In this document: positions 15,898 to 24,953 of the stretch, piece after piece
Position numbering within the stretch: the stretch's first letter is position 1
Layout of the letters: the number at the start of each line of letters is the position of its first letter
Assembly (NCBI GenBank): GCA_003160215.1
Contig: PLQW01000113.1
Span: 1 to 34,585, forward strand
Origin: Acidobacteriaceae bacterium
GTDB lineage: Bacteria; Acidobacteriota; Terriglobia; Terriglobales; Acidobacteriaceae
DNA length: 34,585 bases
Reading direction: 5' to 3'
Notes under the pieces: generated by a model
Seen by the model: the letters and a program-made list of their open reading frames with translations, nothing else
Database searches by the model: none
Told to the model about the DNA's origin: nothing
Position numbers and translations under genes: made by a program

Positions 15898-15903
15898 ATT
15901 CTA
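15898..15903 (-). promoter_or_regulatory. Putative -10 box of the cdaA-cdaR-glmM operon
   Basis: On the minus strand TAGAAT (5 of 6 consensus) lies about 45 nt upstream of the cdaA ATG. No good -35 box was found, so this is tentative. Confidence 0.35.
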
Positions 15904-15990
15904 ATGCAGAGCTACCGGAAGTGATCAGTGGATAGTGGAAAGTGATTAGCGAGTACTAAAGCAGCGTCAGAATGGGTGCACCCTAGTGAG

Positions 15991-16129
15991 TACGGGTAGT
16001 GCGGCGCTTCAGCGCCGCGTGCGCCGCGGACAAACGCCCCGCTTAAGCCGCTGAGGTCGACGACCTCAGCGGCTTAAGCAATTTCTCTTCCTGCCCTGTC
16101 CGAGGGCCTGAAGGCCCACACTATCCGTA
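15991..16129. repeat. Three-hairpin intergenic repeat (copy 1, 139 bp)
   Basis: An outer inverted repeat (tacgggtagtg at 15991 with cactatccgta ending at 16129; 10 of 11 pairs) encloses three hairpins. They are gcggcgc-ttca-gcgccgc (16001-16018), a 39-nt near-perfect palindrome with 19-bp arms and a one-base centre (16041-16079), and gggcc-tgaa-ggccc (16104-16117). The same architecture recurs at 27848 and 28993 with different stem sequences. In the remaining gap between cdaA and xseA (15904-16253) I see no gene. Confidence 0.75.
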
Positions 16130-16253
16130 CGAGCGGATATACCAATCCTGGAACCGCTTCAGGGGACACACGGACAGATGATTTCCAGAATTGCACGCGT
16201 TGCTTGGATTCTGGATGGGTTGCTGGCTTGCTTGGGAATCTCGTGTTCCAACA

Positions 16254-17717
16254 CTATTCATTGTCCAGGTTATTCACTGGCTCATCCTTGACTTGGTCAA
16301 CTTTCGCGGTGAACTCACCGCGACCGAGCTGGGCGCGGACCCGGCTACCGGGCTTGAGCTGGGCGGCTTGTTTCACCAGGCGGCCCTCATCGTCGAAGAC
16401 GAGCGCATAACCGCGGGCCAGGATCGCCTTGGGCGAGAGCGCCTCTAAACTGCCGTGCAAACGCTCCCAGTGGGCCCGCCGGCGCAACAGAATGGTCTCG
16501 CTCGCCCGGCCCAAAGCGACTGTCAGCCCATCGAGTTCGTTCCGTCGCCCAACCAACCGTCGCATCACTGAGGAATGTAGCGCAGCCGTTTGTCCATCGA
16601 GCTGGCGGCGCATCGCGCCTAAGCGCACACGAGGATCATGGCGGCGAAGCTGGGCCTCGACATCCTCGAGGCGGCGCGACAGGTTCTTCAGCCCCTGCGA
16701 TTGCGACTGCGCCATGCGGAACACCAGGTCGTCCACCCGCTGCTGGCGGCGCGCGATGCTGTCCTGCATGCGCGCAAAGACGGCGTGCTGGGCCAGACGC
16801 GAAAGAGCATTGTGGGCGCGCAACAGTTTGTAGTTCGCCGCTTGCGCCATGCGTCGGCGCAGGGAAGCCAGCTTCTCCGCCAGTTCCTGCTTCGACTCAA
16901 TCACCAGTTCGGCGGCTGCCGACGGAGTCGGTGCGCGCAGGTCGGCGACGAAATCGCAAATGGTGAAGTCGGTCTCGTGGCCGACGGCCGAAATCACGGG
17001 AACGCGCGCGGCTGCAATGGTGCGAGCCAGGGCTTCATCGTTGAAAGCGAAGAGGTCTTCGAACGAACCTCCGCCGCGCGCCACCACAATCACATCCACT
17101 TTGCCGTGGCGATTGAAGTAGCGCACGCCCGCACTTACTTCGGCGGCGGCGCTCTCGCCCTGGACCTGCGCGGGATAAATGAGCACGCTCACGGACTCGT
17201 GCCGGCGGCGCAGAATGTTCAGGATGTCCTGGATAGCGGCGCCACGCGGGGAGGTCACCACTCCGATGCGCCGAGGCAGGGCTGGGATAGACCGCTTGCG
17301 GGTGGGCTCGAACAACCCTTCGGCAGCCAGCTTGGCTTTTAATTGCTCGAAGGCGATCTGGAGCGCGCCCGCACCTTTGGGCTCCAGGTATTCCGCCTGA
17401 AACTGCAGGTCGCCTCGTTCGTCGTAAATGGTAACTCGCCCACGAGCGATGATCTGGAGGCCGTTCTCTGGCCGAAAGCGCAATAGTCTGGCCTGGGTCC
17501 GCCACATCACCACGCGCAACTGCGCCGTGCCATCCTTCAGCGTGAAGTAAAGATGTCCAGAATCGGCTGGCCGGTAGTTGGAGATTTCGCCTTCGACGTA
17601 AATGTCGGTGAAGGCGCGCTCCACCTGGGTACGTACCGCGGCGACCAGTTCGCGAACCGGATAGATCCTCCGCGACGGCGCCTGGAAGGCCAGCCCGAGT
17701 TGTTGCGTGTCGGCCAT
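16254..17717 (-). CDS. xseA: Exodeoxyribonuclease VII large subunit
   Basis: XseA is the catalytic subunit of ExoVII, which degrades single-stranded DNA to oligonucleotides in repair. The 487-residue product has the N-terminal OB-fold (about 18-115: YPVRELVAAVRTQVE, IYVEGEISNYRPADSGHLYF). The catalytic domain follows with LPRRIGVVTSPRGAAIQDIL, VIVVARGGGSFEDLFAFNDE and PVISAVGHETDFTICDFVAD, then a long helical region and a C-terminal LARGYALV segment. Length and motifs are complete. The start is ATG 17717; no clear ribosome binding site precedes it. The small subunit gene xseB, often adjacent, is not next to it here. Confidence 0.95.
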   Translation of the reverse strand: MADTQQLGLAFQAPSRRIYPVRELVAAVRTQVERAFTDIYVEGEISNYRPADSGHLYFTLKDGTAQLRVVMWRTQARLLRFRPENGLQIIARGRVTIYDERGDLQFQAEYLEPKGAGALQIAFEQLKAKLAAEGLFEPTRKRSIPALPRRIGVVTSPRGAAIQDILNILRRRHESVSVLIYPAQVQGESAAAEVSAGVRYFNRHGKVDVIVVARGGGSFEDLFAFNDEALARTIAAARVPVISAVGHETDFTICDFVADLRAPTPSAAAELVIESKQELAEKLASLRRRMAQAANYKLLRAHNALSRLAQHAVFARMQDSIARRQQRVDDLVFRMAQSQSQGLKNLSRRLEDVEAQLRRHDPRVRLGAMRRQLDGQTAALHSSVMRRLVGRRNELDGLTVALGRASETILLRRRAHWERLHGSLEALSPKAILARGYALVFDDEGRLVKQAAQLKPGSRVRAQLGRGEFTAKVDQVKDEPVNNLDNE

Positions 17718-17756
17718 GGGAAGAGCGTCTGGAGGCAGTGTATCGCACGGTGAGAC

Positions 17757-17803
17757 GCTATTCGCTATTTGCTATTCGCTATTCGCCTTTCGCTCTTCGC
17801 TCG
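17757..17803. repeat. Degenerate tandem repeat of a ttcgctatt-like unit
   Basis: Units such as attcgct, atttgct and ttcgctctt follow each other between xseA and the DUF2905 gene. About 90 bp further (17894-17913) the inverse form appears (agcgaaaagcgaaaagcgat), so the two could pair. Confidence 0.5.
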
Positions 17804-17919
17804 GAGGTTCATTGCCTCCCACTGACGGTGTGCCTCGGAGAGGGAGCCTTGGATTGCTAAACCCTGTAGGTCATTCGTCAGCTGGAAATCACCAGCGAAA
17901 AGCGAAAAGCGATCCGCGG

Positions 17920-18144
17920 CTACCTCCGCATCCGGTTCACGACATACAACACCAACGACAGGATCACGCTCAGCAGGATGGAGGTGGCCAAGGGGAAATA
18001 GAAGGTCGTGTTCTTGCCGCGATAGACGATGTCCCCTGGCAAGCGTCCAATGGGCAGGTTCACTTTGCCCGCGAGAACGAGGATAATGCCAACGGCGAGC
18101 AGCAGCCCACCAATAAAAATCAGCATGCGCCCAAGATCGCCCAT
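17920..18144 (-). CDS. DUF2905 family small membrane protein
   Basis: The 74-residue protein has two membrane helices (about 7-25 and 51-69) separated by the conserved loop LPIGRLPGDIVYRGKNTTFY, the hallmark of DUF2905. The family is widespread and of unknown function; it probably sits in the inner membrane. It starts at ATG 18144, with a weak -10-like TAGTCT 6 nt before it and no ribosome binding site. It is transcribed in the same direction as xseA but separated by about 200 bp of repeats, so it is probably a separate unit. Confidence 0.85.
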   Translation of the reverse strand: MGDLGRMLIFIGGLLLAVGIILVLAGKVNLPIGRLPGDIVYRGKNTTFYFPLATSILLSVILSLVLYVVNRMRR

Positions 18145-18228
18145 GGCACTAGACTAAATCAGGTCACAGCGGAATAGCAGGGGATCGATCGGTCACAACA
18201 GACAGCAACGCTGGTGGATAGGTAGTTG

Positions 18229-18750
18229 TTACTCCTCCTGCTCGACCTGGTCGAAGAGCTCGCTTAGCACCAGGCGGATGGGCGTGTTGGGTACAACGAG
18301 TATCCCCTGCTCCGGCTCTTGGAACGCTGTTCGGCTGCATAGGTACGCGCGTTTGGTGGCAGGATCAAGAATCCAAACGTTGTGCACCCCAAAATTCAAA
18401 TAATCGTCTATGCGTTCCCGCATGCTCCTTAGGGTATCGTCCTTCGACAGGACTTCAAGGAGAATCAGAAACGGAGAAGTGATAATCGGTTCCCGCCTTT
18501 GATCGGTGCGCAGGACGGTTACATCGGGAACTCGGAATCGCGTTGGCGCAACCTGCACTCGCTGCTCCACCAGCGGCAAAGCGTTCCATTCTTTTCGTCT
18601 TGTCCAGAACCAGGCAAAGATCGCGCCCTGCAACAGACTGTGTTCGAGTTCTCCCAGGTTCCTCTCGTGCAACGCGCCGTCAAGGAACTCCCGGTCCGGC
18701 CGGTAACTGGTCGCAAGATATTCCTGCACCGAGACCGTTCCGCTCGACAT
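18229..18750 (-). CDS. Uma2 family endonuclease-like protein
   Basis: The 173-residue protein matches the Uma2 (DUF820) family, which has a restriction-endonuclease-like PD-(D/E)XK fold. Visible core elements are EFLDGALHER near the N-terminus, FRVPDVTVLR with the metal-binding Asp, LILLEVLSKDD with the acidic/Lys-type motif, and RIDDYLNFGVHNVWILDPAT. The biological role of the family is not established, and members are frequent in cyanobacteria and acidobacteria. I took ATG 18750, since it follows a ggggat-type ribosome binding site; the frame is open to 18852 without family-like sequence. It stands alone between DUF2905 and sodC. Confidence 0.85.
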   Translation of the reverse strand: MSSGTVSVQEYLATSYRPDREFLDGALHERNLGELEHSLLQGAIFAWFWTRRKEWNALPLVEQRVQVAPTRFRVPDVTVLRTDQRREPIITSPFLILLEVLSKDDTLRSMRERIDDYLNFGVHNVWILDPATKRAYLCSRTAFQEPEQGILVVPNTPIRLVLSELFDQVEQEE

Positions 18751-18830
18751 AGACGATCCCCGCTCTCCAGTATTACGAACCCCTTCTGTGGCCCGGCCAA
18801 ACCGTTTGCGGGCCGTCGAGGAACCACCGC

Positions 18831-19373
18831 CTATGGCGTGATCGCCCCGCACGCGATACGGTCGCCGGCGTTCCCCGCGGGATCGGTCTTCATGTCGTCG
18901 GCTTTGGCGTGGACCATGATCGCTGTCCCTCCGTTGGCAAACAGTGAGTTCGACTCGCTGCCTGTGCCCAGAACAACGTCGTCATCCTTCACAGTCGCCT
19001 TCGCCGTCCCGTTCTCCTTGACGGTGAAGTTCGGCATGTCACCAGCATGGTGGCCCTGCGGGTTCTGGAGGCCGTGCTGCTTGCCGGTGGGATTGAAGTG
19101 CGGCCCAGCCGATTTGAAGTCGGGCGGATCGCACTTGGCATTTTGATGGAAGTGCACGGCGTGCTCACCCGGAGGCAGATTCTTTAGCGCCAGCTTTATT
19201 TCAACCCCCGCTCCCTTGGCGACGATGGTTGCCGTCCCAACATCATTACCCTTCGCGTCTTTTAGTTCCACGGTCTTCTTCTTGACCGGTTTCGCTTGCG
19301 CGAATCCCGAGGCAACGCAGAGAGTGAGTGCTGTAGCAACGGCGAGAGTGCGAATCACCAGCTTGTATGTCAT
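18831..19373 (-). CDS. sodC: Cu/Zn superoxide dismutase
   Basis: SodC dismutates superoxide in the periplasm. The 180-residue precursor has a signal peptide ([20 protein letters not shown] to about residue 27, ending FAQA). The copper and zinc ligands are present: HAVHFHQ (two His), [12 protein letters not shown], the GHHAGDMPN loop (His, His and Asp) and [10 protein letters not shown] with the last His. The disulfide cysteines (KCDPP and RIACGAI) are both there. The catalytic Arg position near the end would fall in [10 protein letters not shown] 19373 is the start; a GTG directly before it is possible. No ribosome binding site is obvious. It stands downstream of an orphan antitoxin gene on the same strand. 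Confidence 0.95.
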   Translation of the reverse strand: MTYKLVIRTLAVATALTLCVASGFAQAKPVKKKTVELKDAKGNDVGTATIVAKGAGVEIKLALKNLPPGEHAVHFHQNAKCDPPDFKSAGPHFNPTGKQHGLQNPQGHHAGDMPNFTVKENGTAKATVKDDDVVLGTGSESNSLFANGGTAIMVHAKADDMKTDPAGNAGDRIACGAITP

Positions 19374-19396
19374 CACGTCAGAGTTTTACCACGAAA

Positions 19397-19606
19397 CTAC
19401 GCATCACGCCCAGCGCGCACGGCGGCGGCCGCCGGCTCCGGCAAATTAACCGACTGGCGCCGCTGCATGCGCTGCTGCAACTCGGTCAAGGTCGGGCGTT
19501 CTGCGATCTCGCGGATTTCGGCCAGCAGATAGTCCGAGGGCGACATGCCTGCCATGGCCGCGCGGGCCTTAAGGGTGCGATGCAAAGCGTCGGGAACATT
19601 GCCCAA
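19397..19606 (-). CDS. FitA-like ribbon-helix-helix antitoxin, orphan
   Basis: The 69-residue product resembles FitA/VapB-type antitoxins: NVPDALHRTLKARAAMAGMS followed by SDYLLAEIREIAERPTL is the helix-turn-helix part of the ribbon-helix-helix DNA-binding fold, and the tail would wrap the toxin. Normally a beta strand such as IQIRNVPD starts the protein. Here only TTG 19606 is available after an in-frame stop, so the strand is shortened (upstream codons read AIEL but lack a standard start codon). The expected PIN-domain toxin gene directly downstream is absent; sodC follows instead. It is therefore either a solitary regulator or a remnant of a toxin-antitoxin pair. Confidence 0.6.
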   Translation of the reverse strand: MGNVPDALHRTLKARAAMAGMSPSDYLLAEIREIAERPTLTELQQRMQRRQSVNLPEPAAAAVRAGRDA

Positions 19607-19715
19607 TTCTATCGCGCGTGACTTGTGCTCAGCGTATTACATGCGTGTCATATATCCACCTTGGGGCAGACGTGACTTGGTCTCGCCTTCCGTGGATAGC
19701 GCCCTGCCGCCATTC

Positions 19716-19724
19716 TGGTATGCT
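19716..19724 (+). promoter_or_regulatory. Putative extended -10 promoter of the asparaginase gene
   Basis: TGgTATGCT has the TGn extension and 4 of 6 -10 bases. Transcription would start about 40 nt before the chosen TTG start codon. No -35 box is obvious. Confidence 0.35.
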
Positions 19725-19773
19725 TTTTGGTTTGCCCTGCGGCAACAATGGCACCGCAACGAAAGGTACTGAT

Positions 19774-20712
19774 TTGGCAGTCAATCCTGTAATGCTGGTC
19801 CACGGCGGAGCCTGGGCGATTCCTGACGATGTGGTCGAGGCGCACTTGCAAGGGGTGCAAGCCGCAGCTGCCCAAGGCTGGCAAGTGCTGCAACGCGGCG
19901 GAAGCTGCCTTGATGCGGTGGAGGCGGCAGTAGTCGCGATGGAGGAAGACGAGGCCTTCGACGCCGGTCGCGGCTCTTTTCTCAACATGGATGGCAGGGT
20001 GCAATTGGACGCGCTGATGATGGACGGAGCGACGCTGCGCGCCGGGGGCGTGGGCTGCGTGGAGCACATTCGCAACCCGATCCGTGCTGCCAAGAAGGTG
20101 CTGACCGAGAGCCCACATGTGTACTTCGTCGCAACCGGAGCAGAACGGTTTGCTCAGGAGCATGGCATCGAGTTGTGTTCCAACGACGAGCTGGTCATCG
20201 AGCGTGAGGTACTGCGCCTACGCGAAGCCAAGAAGCAGAGTTACCTCGAGATGCCCGACGAGTTCGGGCCCATGCGCTCGAGCGACACCGTGGGAGCGGT
20301 TGCGCTCGATCGCGACGGCAACATTGCGGCTGCCACCTCGACCGGTGGAACGCTGAACAAAGCGCCGGGCAGAGTGGGCGATTCCTCGCTCATCGGCTGC
20401 GGCTGTTATGCCGACAACCGCAGTGCGGCAGTTTCCACGACCGGCTGGGGCGAACCCATGATGAAGTTGGTGCTCAGCAAGTGGGCGGCTGACCGCGTGG
20501 AGGATGGGCTTGTTCCACAAGAGGCCGCCCAACGCGCGCTCTACTACCTAAAGGCGCGACTGAGCGGCCATGGCGGAATCATCATCGTGGATGCCAGAGG
20601 AAGAATAGGCCTGGCCCACAATACGCCTCGTATGGCGTGGTCGTTGACCACAAAAGACGGCGTTTCCTCCGGTATCCAAGTCGGGACTACGAGTTCTGGG
20701 TGTACGCCGTAA
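19774..20712 (+). CDS. Isoaspartyl peptidase/L-asparaginase (Ntn hydrolase)
   Basis: The 312-residue protein belongs to the plant-type/IaaA asparaginase family of N-terminal nucleophile hydrolases, which cleave beta-aspartyl dipeptides and asparagine after self-processing. Landmarks are MLVHGGAWAIP at the start, GGSCLDAVEAAV, FDAGRGSFLNMDG, and the autocleavage site before the nucleophile Thr in SSDTVGAVALDRDGNIAAAT, followed by STGGTLNKAPGRVGDSSLIG and GHGGIIIVDARG. The C-terminus looks complete. The start is TTG 19774, preceded by gaaagg at a suitable distance; ATG 19792 is an alternative. Substrate preference (isoaspartyl peptides or asparagine) cannot be read from the sequence. It is single and divergent from sodC/fitA. 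Confidence 0.9.
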   Translation: MAVNPVMLVHGGAWAIPDDVVEAHLQGVQAAAAQGWQVLQRGGSCLDAVEAAVVAMEEDEAFDAGRGSFLNMDGRVQLDALMMDGATLRAGGVGCVEHIRNPIRAAKKVLTESPHVYFVATGAERFAQEHGIELCSNDELVIEREVLRLREAKKQSYLEMPDEFGPMRSSDTVGAVALDRDGNIAAATSTGGTLNKAPGRVGDSSLIGCGCYADNRSAAVSTTGWGEPMMKLVLSKWAADRVEDGLVPQEAAQRALYYLKARLSGHGGIIIVDARGRIGLAHNTPRMAWSLTTKDGVSSGIQVGTTSSGCTP

Positions 20713-20860
20713 CCGTGGAAGCGCCCGGTTTCGTTTAGCGATTGGAGCGGATGGACCCATCGCCTCCTCGCAGGGCCACTTCGACAGCTCCGAATACCAA
20801 CGTCAACTAGACCACAGTGTCCAGGACCCGCGATAGACGCTCCACGCCATATAGCCAGCA

Positions 20861-23521
20861 CTACTTGTTCTTCAACTCTGCCGGCCAGTTCTGGACTAGA
20901 GTCAACGACTGAGAGCTGCCTTCACTGGGCGTGACCGCGAGGAACCGCTGACCATCGTGCGAGGGAGCATACTCACGAGACATGATGCCTCTCAGAGGAA
21001 GGCGGAACAGCAACTTACTGCTGCCGACCTGGAATGCGGACCTCGCGCCGTCCACCTCAACCGCCGTAACGCCGTTGAAATCGAAGTAGAACAGTTCCTT
21101 GCCGTCAGCTCGCCAACGCGGTCCGGCGCCGCCTCCGTTCGAAACTTGCCACTTCGCACCGGTCCAAGGAAATGGGGCCACAAAAACCTCGGGACGGCCC
21201 CCTTCTTGGCCCACATATGCCACCCAATGGCCATCCGGCGAAAACGCTCCTCTTGACGACCCGCTCGTATAGGGAAACGGCTTGCTGTCGCCGGATAACG
21301 GAAGCACCCAAAGGTCCGTATTCACTCCGGTGCCCTGTTCATACATCAGGTAACGGCCGTCGCGCGACCAGTCCGAAATGGCTTGATAGATAGGATTCGG
21401 CGACGAAAGAAGCGTCCGCTCCGGGGCGCTGCTGCCGATCGTCTTAACTGAGATCGCGGCCTGCTGGTTCGAGGTGAAGGCTACTTCTTTTCCGTCCGGA
21501 GACCAAAGCGGAGTGAGGTGTGCACCGTCGCTGAAGGTGAGCCGAGTCTTCAGATTGCTTGCCAGGTCGCGAATCCAGATGGTCGCGATGGCTGTGTTCA
21601 ACTCCGTGGTCGCGATCTTCTTCTCGTCGGGGGAGAGATCCAGATCGTAGAATTCCCCCTGCTCGCCCACCGTGCCCAGTCGCCTTCCGCTGCGGTCGTA
21701 CCAGGTTAGGATCTCGGTCCCGGAAGCCGTGCCGGATGCGTACAACATCATGCCGTCGGTGGAGACGCTGAGGTTCATCCGCCACAGCCCGGGGTCAAAT
21801 TGAACGTTTTCACTTAGGGTCTGCGGCTCGCCGGAGAATTTGCCGTTGGATGGGTCGAAGCTCTGTGCCACCAGGGAATTTTCGCGCTGAAAGAGTAAGC
21901 GTCCCGACGCGTAGATGGGGTTCGATAAGGTGTGAAACAGAAGGCGGCTCTCTTTGCCGTCGAGCGATGCAAGGAACACCGCGGTTTCCGGGCTGGTGGG
22001 CGCATTATGTTTAACGGCGATGTAGAGGAAGTGCTTGCCGTCAGGCAAGAACCACGGCCAGCGGTGAGAGGAATAGTGGACGCCATCGATCGTGGTGATA
22101 GGAGTAGGCGTGCCTCCGCTGGCTGGGACCTGCGATAGACCGGTATTGTAGGAGAGGGCGGCCACAATAGTTCCGTCCTGGTTCCAACTGCCGCCACGTC
22201 CCAGCGTCGAACCGCAGATCGTGACCGGCGTGCCACCGCTGACTTCGATTCGTTTTAGCTTGTCGTCGGTGAAGAAGGCCACGGAGCGACTGTCGGGCGA
22301 CCAGAAAGGGAACATTGCACCCTCCGTGCCTGAAAGGGCCTGCGGAGAAGTTGAATCCAGCGACCGCAAATAGAGCTGGGCGCCCCCGGAGCCGTAGGCC
22401 GAAAAGACGAGGTAACGGCCGTCAGGAGAAATCATCGCCGGGCCGCCGTGATCGCCTGACAGGTTGAACTGCATCTTGTCGGGCGGGTTGAGTTCGACCC
22501 GCAATACCCGCACGTCTCTATGGCTCGCAAGATAGGCCAGCACCAGCGCCACACCGGCAACTACCCCTAGAATCCCAGTCAGGACCCAGACCCACGCATT
22601 ACCCCGCTTATGCTGCGGTACCGGCATCGCGGGCGCGCTGGCCTGCGATGCACCCTCGGCGATCTGCTTGAGTTGCAGCCCAACGTCGTGCGCCGTTTGC
22701 CAACGGTCGTCGGGATCCTTGCTCAGGCATATCTTGACCAGACGTTCTAGCGCGGGCGGGATCATCGGTTGCACCGAAGAAATCGGAGTCGGCTCGCGCT
22801 CCAGCACCGCCGCCATCGCGCTGGCCGGAGTCTTGCCCTCGAAGGCCCGCTTTCCCGTTACCATCTCATAGAGCACCGCGCCCAGGGCGAAGATGTCCGA
22901 GCGTGCATCGGCCTCTTTCCCCTCGATCTGCTCGGGCGACATGTACTGGAACGTTCCCACTACGGTGCCCTGCGCGGTGAGAGGCTGACTTCCCTGGGGT
23001 GTCTTCGCGGTTGCGGTGAGGCCGGATGCCGCGGTGGCGCTGGCCACCGCCTGCTTGGCCAGACCGAAGTCCATCAGCTTGGCCCCGGTCTTGGTCAGCA
23101 TGATGTTGCCGGGCTTCAAGTCGCGGTGCACCACGCCGCTGCGATGTGCCCTCTCCAGGCCGTCGCAGATTTCGGCCCCGTACTTCAAGACCTGGTCGAG
23201 GGGCAGCGGTCCCTTGCTTAAACGCTCTGCCAGCGTCTGGCCTTCCAGGTGTTCCATCACCAGGTAATCGATCCCATCCTGGTGTCCAACGTCGTGGAGC
23301 GTACAGATATTGGGATGATTCAGGGAAGAGATCGTCCGGGCTTCCCGGTCGAAGCGTTGTTTGGCCTCTGGGTCTTTAGAAAGATGTGAGGGAAGAATTT
23401 TGACCGCGACGCTACGGTCGAGGCGTGTATCGCGCGCGAGGTACACCTCTCCCATGCCGCCAGCGCCCAGCGGCGAGACGATTTCATAAGGACCAAGTTT
23501 GGTGCCGGAGGCGAGGGCCAT
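20861..23521 (-). CDS. Membrane Ser/Thr protein kinase with TolB/PD40-type propeller
   Basis: This 886-residue eukaryotic-type kinase has a complete catalytic domain at residues 12-270: glycine loop GAGGMG (19-24), Lys41 in VAVKIL, VVHRDLKPGNIM (HRD at 132-134) and DFG (151-153), then an APE-like MSPEQIEG. A single membrane helix follows (about 311-335, WVLTGILGVVAGVALVLAYL). The rest (about 345-880) is a beta propeller made of WD40/PD40-like repeats (ISPDGRYLVFSA, FWSPDSRSVAFF, LSPDEKKIATTE, LWSPDGKEVAFTS, FSPDGHWVAYVG). The kinase would face the cytoplasm and the propeller the periplasm, probably as a sensor. Such kinases are abundant in acidobacteria; the target is unknown. A TATAAT box lies 11 nt before the ATG. 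Confidence 0.93.
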   Translation of the reverse strand: MALASGTKLGPYEIVSPLGAGGMGEVYLARDTRLDRSVAVKILPSHLSKDPEAKQRFDREARTISSLNHPNICTLHDVGHQDGIDYLVMEHLEGQTLAERLSKGPLPLDQVLKYGAEICDGLERAHRSGVVHRDLKPGNIMLTKTGAKLMDFGLAKQAVASATAASGLTATAKTPQGSQPLTAQGTVVGTFQYMSPEQIEGKEADARSDIFALGAVLYEMVTGKRAFEGKTPASAMAAVLEREPTPISSVQPMIPPALERLVKICLSKDPDDRWQTAHDVGLQLKQIAEGASQASAPAMPVPQHKRGNAWVWVLTGILGVVAGVALVLAYLASHRDVRVLRVELNPPDKMQFNLSGDHGGPAMISPDGRYLVFSAYGSGGAQLYLRSLDSTSPQALSGTEGAMFPFWSPDSRSVAFFTDDKLKRIEVSGGTPVTICGSTLGRGGSWNQDGTIVAALSYNTGLSQVPASGGTPTPITTIDGVHYSSHRWPWFLPDGKHFLYIAVKHNAPTSPETAVFLASLDGKESRLLFHTLSNPIYASGRLLFQRENSLVAQSFDPSNGKFSGEPQTLSENVQFDPGLWRMNLSVSTDGMMLYASGTASGTEILTWYDRSGRRLGTVGEQGEFYDLDLSPDEKKIATTELNTAIATIWIRDLASNLKTRLTFSDGAHLTPLWSPDGKEVAFTSNQQAAISVKTIGSSAPERTLLSSPNPIYQAISDWSRDGRYLMYEQGTGVNTDLWVLPLSGDSKPFPYTSGSSRGAFSPDGHWVAYVGQEGGRPEVFVAPFPWTGAKWQVSNGGGAGPRWRADGKELFYFDFNGVTAVEVDGARSAFQVGSSKLLFRLPLRGIMSREYAPSHDGQRFLAVTPSEGSSQSLTLVQNWPAELKNK

Positions 23522-23532
23522 CAGTGTGCGAC

Positions 23533-23538
23533 ATTATA
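23533..23538 (-). promoter_or_regulatory. -10 box of the kinase gene, nearly leaderless
   Basis: A perfect TATAAT on the minus strand ends 11 nt before the kinase ATG, so the leader would be about 0-5 nt and without a ribosome binding site. No clear -35 box is seen. Confidence 0.45.
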
Positions 23539-23723
23539 TTCTATCGACGCCTTAGGACTGGCTTTTGCGACAAGTTAAGATCGTTCTGGATGGATGCGGC
23601 TCAGTCCGCATTGCGAGTAGAGAAGGATTCGGCGGGCACGCAGGGTACGAGGGATTTTCTCCACATCGCGGGCCCGGTTCTAATCGGCGAACACGCCGGC
23701 ATCTGCTGAGGTAGGGTCTCAAT

Positions 23724-23729
23724 TACAAT
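23724..23729 (+). promoter_or_regulatory. Putative -10 box of the PLP-enzyme gene
   Basis: TACAAT (5 of 6) lies about 42 nt upstream of the chosen ATG. No good -35 box was found. In the rest of the 23522-23771 gap I see no gene. Confidence 0.35.
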
Positions 23730-23771
23730 CGAATTTCCCGTGCGGGAGAAATGCTCTCGAAAGGATTGTGG

Positions 23772-24953
23772 ATGAACAGGAAAGCCAGAGCGGACGCCAC
23801 GCGTTGCGTGCATTCCGGTGAAGATCGGCACGGCCAAGCGGCGCCCTTGACCACTCCTATCGCGCAAACCGCCGTGTTCGTGATTCCCAGCGTCAAAGCG
23901 CTGCGCCGCTATGCCGAGGGCAATCGCGACCTGTATCTCTATTCGCGCTACGGCAATCCCACCGTCGCGGCGGCGGAAGAGAAGATTGCCGCGCTGGAAG
24001 GAGCCGAAGCCGCAGTCGCAACCTCCAGTGGGATGGCGGCGGAGCTGGTCGCGGCCCTGATAACCTGCCAGGCCGGCGACGAGATTGTTTCCATGCTCGA
24101 CGTCTATGGCGGAACGCTGAAGCTGTTCGAGCAGGTGCTGCCGCGCTGCGGCATCAAGACGCGCTTCATTCCGCATCACGACATCGGGAATGCTCATCGC
24201 TACTTCAGCCGCAAGACGCGAATGCTCTTTCTGGAGACGCCCACCAATCCGACGGTGCGCTGCGTCGATCTGGCTGCGCTGGCCGAAGTGGGCCGTAAGC
24301 ACAAGTCGTGCGTGGTGGTCGACAACACCTTCGCCACCCCGGTGCTGCAAAAGCCGCTGGAGTTGGGCGCCGACATCGTCATCCACTCGGCGACCAAATA
24401 CCTGGGCGGTCATAGCGATCTCACGGCAGGCGTACTGGCGGGTTCGAAGAAGTGGATGGATGCCGCGCGCCAGACCATGATCCTCACCGGCGGATGCCTT
24501 GACCCGGGCTGCGCGTTCCTACTGCTGCGGGGATTGAAGACGCTTCATGTGCGGGTGGAACGGGCCTGCCGCAATGCCGCGCAAATTGCCGAGACGCTCG
24601 AAGCCCATCCCAAAGTGGCGCGCGTGTACTATCCCGGCTTGGAGAGTCACGAGGCGCATCAATTGGCACGCCGCCAGATGAAAGACTTCGGGATGATGGT
24701 GTCGTTCGATATTAGGGGGCGCGAACGCGCGGCCGAGCGCTTTATTGACTGCCTGCAGCTCTGGTATCTGGCAACCAGCCTTGGTGGCGTGGAATCGACG
24801 GTATCGTACCCAGTGCTGTCGTCGCACGTCGGACTAGGCGCCAAGCGACTAGACTTGCTTGGCGTGTCGCCGTCGACCATTCGGCTTTCCGTGGGAATCG
24901 AGGATGCCGGGGACTTGATGGCTGATCTGAATCAGGCACTGGCCCGCGCCTGA
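23772..24953 (+). CDS. Cys/Met metabolism PLP-dependent enzyme (cystathionine gamma-synthase/lyase type)
   Basis: The 393-residue enzyme belongs to the trans-sulfuration family of fold-type I PLP enzymes. Landmarks are [20 protein letters not shown], the phosphate-binding [48 protein letters not shown] (Asp binding the pyridine nitrogen), and the Schiff-base Lys209 in [17 protein letters not shown]. The end has the usual [16 protein letters not shown] and [16 protein letters not shown]. The exact activity could be cystathionine gamma-lyase, gamma-synthase, O-acylhomoserine sulfhydrylase or methionine gamma-lyase; the sequence alone does not decide. ATG 23772 is preceded by aagga 6 nt away and is better than ATG 23751. 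There are no sulfur-pathway neighbours. Confidence 0.9.
   Translation: MNRKARADATRCVHSGEDRHGQAAPLTTPIAQTAVFVIPSVKALRRYAEGNRDLYLYSRYGNPTVAAAEEKIAALEGAEAAVATSSGMAAELVAALITCQAGDEIVSMLDVYGGTLKLFEQVLPRCGIKTRFIPHHDIGNAHRYFSRKTRMLFLETPTNPTVRCVDLAALAEVGRKHKSCVVVDNTFATPVLQKPLELGADIVIHSATKYLGGHSDLTAGVLAGSKKWMDAARQTMILTGGCLDPGCAFLLLRGLKTLHVRVERACRNAAQIAETLEAHPKVARVYYPGLESHEAHQLARRQMKDFGMMVSFDIRGRERAAERFIDCLQLWYLATSLGGVESTVSYPVLSSHVGLGAKRLDLLGVSPSTIRLSVGIEDAGDLMADLNQALARA

Noticed and set aside
23425..23709. Plus-strand ORF of 94 codons over the kinase start
   Set aside because: It overlaps the promoter and N-terminus of the kinase in antisense and has no protein-like features.
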